From Gemmatimonadota bacterium (GTDB taxonomy: Bacteria; Gemmatimonadota; Gemmatimonadetes; Gemmatimonadales; GWC2-71-9): a stretch of DNA of 8,691 nt. The DNA is taken from NCBI GenBank assembly GCA_025361465.1, contig JANYAG010000174.1, positions 1 through 8,691 of the forward strand. The letters run 5' to 3'. Made by a program: the position numbers and the translations under genes. This document shows, piece by piece, positions 6,590 through 8,691 of the stretch; the stretch's first letter is position 1; every line of letters starts with the position of its first letter. Below the pieces are notes generated by a model. That model did no database searches and had not been told where the DNA came from. It saw only the letters and a program-made list of their open reading frames with translations.

Positions 6590-6603
6590 CGCGGGGTTCC
6601 GCG
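6590..6603 (-). repeat. Short GC hairpin directly after pit
   Basis: CGCGG-AACC-CCGCG on the minus strand forms a 5-bp all-GC stem with a 4-base loop, beginning 16 bases after the pit stop codon and directly abutting the larger hairpin at 6558-6589. No U-tract follows. Short GC stems arise by chance in GC-rich DNA, so this is weak on its own. Confidence 0.3.
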
Positions 6604-6619
6604 AGCTACTGCGAAGACC

Positions 6620-7651
6620 TCAGGCGGGAATGATCCAGAAGGCGAACGCGGCGATCAGTGCGGCGGCAGGAATCGTGAACACCCACGCCCAGACAATCCG
6701 CCCGGCGACCCCCCAACGCACGGAGGCGATCCGCTTCGAGGCCCCGACGCCAACGATTGCGCCCGTGATGGTATGCGTCGTGCTGACCGGCACGCCGAGG
6801 TGAGAGGCGAACAGGATGGTGATCGCACCGCCCGTCTCGGCGCAGAAGCCGCCGAAGGGCTGCAGTTTAGTGATCCCCATCCCCATGGTCTTGACGATCC
6901 GCCAGCCGCCCAGGAGGGTGCCCATCGCGATCGCGGTGTAGCAGGCCATCACGATCGACACCGGCATGTGGTCGGGGCCGGCCAGGTACAGATGACGCAA
7001 CACTCCGCTCTGCCCGGCGAAGAGTGCCCGCGAGGACACCAACAGTCCGACAATGATGCCCATCGTCTTCTGCGCGTCATTCGACCCATGGCTCAGCGAG
7101 TACAGGCCCGCCGAGACCAGCTGCAGTTTCTTGAACAACCACGACATGGTGCGGGCGTCCTGCTTCCAGAGGCCCCACGACAGGACCACCGAGAGCAGCA
7201 GGCCGATGGTCAGGCCGAGCAGTGGCGAGATGAAGATGCCGAGGATCGGCTTGATCCACCCGCTGGTGATCAGCGCGCCGAACCCCGCCTTGGCAATCGC
7301 CGCACCGGCAAATCCGCCGAGGAGTGCGTGCGAGGAGGAGGACGGGAGGCCGAACCACCACGTGATCAGGTTCCAGATGATCGCGCCGATGAGTGCGGCA
7401 CAGACCACCGTCGGACTGACGACTTCCGGAACGATGAGGCCCTTGGAGATGGTCTTCGCCACGGCGGTACCGACAACGAAGGCCGCGAGAAAATTGAAGG
7501 AGGCGGCCCAGAGCACGGCAAACCGTGGCGACAGGACGCGGGTCGCGACGACCGTGGCGATCGAGTTGGCGCTGTCGTGGAAGCCGTTGATGAAGTCGAA
7601 CACCAGGGCGATGACGATCACCACGAGCACGAAGCCGATACTGTGATCCAC
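6620..7651 (-). CDS. pit: Inorganic phosphate transporter, PiT family
   Basis: A 343-aa inner-membrane permease, predicted to import phosphate (often as a metal-phosphate complex) driven by H+ or Na+. The two inverted halves of the family are visible: half one has GFHDSANSIA (23-32) and GLPSSSSHALLGG (101-113); half two has the matching GSNDAQKTMG (189-198) and, near residue 290, GVPVSTTHTITGA. About ten hydrophobic segments can be picked out, beginning with residues 5-21. It is one of the short PiT proteins (about 330-350 aa) and lacks the long central loop of E. coli PitA. The start is GTG at 7651, 5 bases after the TAA of the DUF47 gene. The open frame extends to 7750, but those 33 residues are arginine-rich shadow sequence over the DUF47 gene. 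Pairing with a DUF47 protein is the standard arrangement for this branch. Confidence 0.93.
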   Translation of the reverse strand: MDHSIGFVLVVIVIALVFDFINGFHDSANSIATVVATRVLSPRFAVLWAASFNFLAAFVVGTAVAKTISKGLIVPEVVSPTVVCAALIGAIIWNLITWWFGLPSSSSHALLGGFAGAAIAKAGFGALITSGWIKPILGIFISPLLGLTIGLLLSVVLSWGLWKQDARTMSWLFKKLQLVSAGLYSLSHGSNDAQKTMGIIVGLLVSSRALFAGQSGVLRHLYLAGPDHMPVSIVMACYTAIAMGTLLGGWRIVKTMGMGITKLQPFGGFCAETGGAITILFASHLGVPVSTTHTITGAIVGVGASKRIASVRWGVAGRIVWAWVFTIPAAALIAAFAFWIIPA

Positions 7652-7656
7652 CGCCG

Positions 7657-8283
7657 TTACCCGTGCTTGATGGTCACGGACTCGAGCACGTTCGCGGCGT
7701 CTTCGGCGCTGTCGAGCGTCTTCTCGAGGGTGTCGTACAACTCCTTCCACTTGATCACCATCAACGGCTCATGCCGCTCTTCGAACAAGCGGCCGAGCCA
7801 GAGGTAGTACATCGCATCGCCCTCTTCCTCCAGCCGTTTGATCTCGCGGCAGGCCAGCAGCACGGTCGAGGGCGGCCCCTTTTCGAGTGCCTCCACCGCC
7901 GCCAGCACCTGGATCGTGGCGCGATGGATGATCTCACAGAGCAGCCGGGCGCCTTCGGGTACTTCTTCAATCCGGAAGATGCGGGAGCGACGCGCCAAGG
8001 AGTCGACGCGGTCGATCACATCGTCGAGGCGGGACGCCAGCTCGTGGATGTCCTCGGGATCGAACGGCGTGATGAAGGAGCGGTCGAGCCGGGTGACGAT
8101 GGCATGGGTCACCTCGTCGGCTTCATGCTCGAGGCCCTTGATGACTTCAACCAACTGCCAGCGGTCGTCGTCGCGACGGCCATACATCTCGGCCAGCGTG
8201 CGCGCCGCTTCGACGGACTTGGTGGCCAACGACGTGAACAGCTCGAAGAAGCGCTCGTCCCGGGGCAAGAGGCGGATCGGCAT
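7657..8283 (-). CDS. DUF47 / PhoU-like Pit accessory protein
   Basis: A 208-aa soluble, mostly helical protein of the DUF47 family, structurally related to PhoU and usually encoded next to PiT permeases, where it is thought to modulate or assist phosphate transport at the membrane. The N-terminus MPIRLLPRDERFFELF and the central block with EHEADEVTHAIV, SFITPFDPEDI and LDDVIDRVD are hallmarks of the family. Length is typical (about 205-215). The ATG at 8283 is the only sensible start, yet no Shine-Dalgarno is visible. The 30 bases before it are pyrimidine-rich on the coding strand, resembling an anti-Shine-Dalgarno more than a ribosome site. Translation may therefore depend on coupling to the 96-aa gene, which ends 30 bases upstream. 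It lies 5 bases before pit and is presumably cotranscribed with it. Confidence 0.9.
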   Translation of the reverse strand: MPIRLLPRDERFFELFTSLATKSVEAARTLAEMYGRRDDDRWQLVEVIKGLEHEADEVTHAIVTRLDRSFITPFDPEDIHELASRLDDVIDRVDSLARRSRIFRIEEVPEGARLLCEIIHRATIQVLAAVEALEKGPPSTVLLACREIKRLEEEGDAMYYLWLGRLFEERHEPLMVIKWKELYDTLEKTLDSAEDAANVLESVTIKHG

Positions 8284-8313
8284 GGGCTCGTCAGGCGGAG
8301 GGGAGAAGGAGGA

Positions 8314-8604
8314 TCAGTACGCGCCACGCAATATGTGATCGGGTTCGGCCAACACATGGACTTCCCCAAGAAACCGCTTGGCCAGCTTGTCGAGTTCGCT
8401 CTCACCCGGCTGATCGGTGGTCACCGTCACCAGGGTATAGTGCCCACCCTCAGCCCGGACCCGTACGGTCACCGTGCCGAGGGAGCCGGAGAAGACCCGG
8501 TGCCTCGGCGCCGCCTCAGACGGCGTCAGGTGGCGCCCGAATGCCCGCACCGCCTCAGCCAGGGCGGCGTCGGGTGTCACAGTGGTACGATGGAAGTATC
8601 TCAT
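8314..8604 (-). CDS. Small uncharacterised protein (96 aa) preceding the DUF47-pit pair
   Basis: I do not recognise this family. The ATG at 8604 has GAAGGG at 8609-8614, 4 bases upstream. The frame is open to 8643, but those 13 extra codons overlap the upstream gene. The product begins MRYFHRTTVTPDAALAEAVR: a strand, then a helix (PDAALAEAVRAFGRHL), then an alternating strand region (HRVFSGSLGTVTVRVRAEGG, HYTLVTVTTD), then a helix (SELDKLAKRFLGEVHVL) and a short tail ending GAY. This alpha/beta layout without signal peptide or membrane helix suggests a small soluble binding domain, perhaps of the START/SRPBCC or ferredoxin-like type, which is only a guess. Placement 30 bases before DUF47 suggests a shared transcript with the phosphate genes. 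Confidence 0.7.
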   Translation of the reverse strand: MRYFHRTTVTPDAALAEAVRAFGRHLTPSEAAPRHRVFSGSLGTVTVRVRAEGGHYTLVTVTTDQPGESELDKLAKRFLGEVHVLAEPDHILRGAY

Positions 8605-8617
8605 GGTGCCCTTCAAC

Positions 8618-8691
8618 TCACTTGTCGTCGTAGTCCTGCCCAAGATGCGTGATCATCGGTTCGCCCATCAGCCAGCGGAGCGTGTTCTTCA
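8618..8691 (-). CDS. Unrecognised protein, C-terminal fragment (runs off right edge)
   Basis: The minus-strand frame enters at the right edge and ends with TGA at 8618-8620. The last 24 visible codons include RWLMGEPMITHLGQDYDDK. The next gene starts 13 bases later, its GAAGGG ribosome site lying just past this stop, which supports a real gene end here. The peptide has no obvious membrane character. The window starts in the middle of a TG-AAG context, so a very short protein beginning MKNTL is possible if the preceding base is A on the coding strand. I cannot assign a family. Confidence 0.45.
   Translation of the reverse strand, partial: KNTLRWLMGEPMITHLGQDYDDK

Larger units (their letters stand above)
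6470..6619. other. 150-base intergenic spacer between pit and E2
   Basis: This is the longest non-coding stretch in the window. From the pit side it holds two abutting hairpins (6590-6603 and 6558-6589), then a C-rich stretch, then the E2 ribosome site. Two reading frames clip into it (the longer E2 frame and several plus-strand frames), but none has a credible start or product. A TTGACC hexamer on the minus strand (6578-6583) could be a -35 box, but no acceptable -10 box stands 16-18 bases downstream. The spacer probably separates two transcription units. Confidence 0.6.

Noticed and set aside
5972..7807. 611-codon open frame on the plus strand
   Set aside because: It runs antisense across E2, the spacer, pit and part of DUF47, all of which have clear families. 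Its translation is rich in Arg, Gly, His and Asp with no domain, as expected of a shadow frame in GC-rich DNA.
8293..8333. AAGGAGG on the plus strand followed by an ATG, looking like a ribosome site
   Set aside because: The ATG near 8333 is followed at once by TGA, and no useful plus-strand frame begins there. The purine run is simply the complement of the pyrimidine-rich DUF47 leader.
1..8691. CRISPR, phage, insertion sequence, toxin-antitoxin or other defence-type system
   Set aside because: No repeated spacer units, no transposase or integrase motifs and no terminal inverted repeats are visible. All genes are housekeeping-type on one strand.

Overview
The window (GC-rich, estimated by eye at a little over 60 percent) is an ordinary, densely packed bacterial chromosomal segment. 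Every gene I can support lies on the minus strand: ten complete protein genes plus a fragment at each edge. Read in the direction of transcription (from the right end leftwards) the order is: C-terminal fragment of an unrecognised protein; 96-aa small protein; DUF47/PhoU-like Pit accessory protein; PiT phosphate transporter; a 150-base spacer; 2-oxoacid dehydrogenase E2; 90-aa small protein; PHP-domain phosphoesterase; pteridine-reductase-like SDR; thioredoxin reductase; metallo-beta-lactamase-fold hydrolase; aspartate ammonia-lyase; N-terminal fragment of an MFS transporter.

The high GC, Shine-Dalgarno sequences such as GGAGGG and GAGGAG, alternative GTG and TTG starts, and the style of the small lineage-type proteins suggest a free-living Gram-negative-type bacterium. 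Gemmatimonadota is my best guess, but this is inference from general resemblance only, and no rRNA or other marker is present.

Region 6620-8691 is a phosphate-uptake module: the DUF47 protein and the PiT permease are 5 bases apart, and two small reading frames precede them with short gaps. Region 6470-6619 is the only real intergenic spacer. It holds two abutting hairpins just after the pit stop codon and probably separates two transcription units. Region 1-6469 looks like one long unit running from E2 through to the MFS gene. Its junctions are tight: 1 base between the 90-aa gene and the PHP gene, a TTGA stop/start overlap between PHP and SDR, 2 bases between trxB and the MBL gene, and a GTGA overlap between aspA and the MFS gene. 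The products cover central metabolism (acyl-CoA production, aspartate/fumarate interconversion), redox (thioredoxin reduction, pterin-type reduction) and hydrolytic clean-up (glyoxalase-II-like, nucleotide or RNA phosphoesterase). This looks like a housekeeping operon more than a specialised system.

I see no mobile element, CRISPR array, tRNA or rRNA, phage gene or defence system. The points most worth following are the unusual Asp-His-Lys active site of the SDR, the tandem hairpins between pit and E2, and the two small unrecognised proteins.
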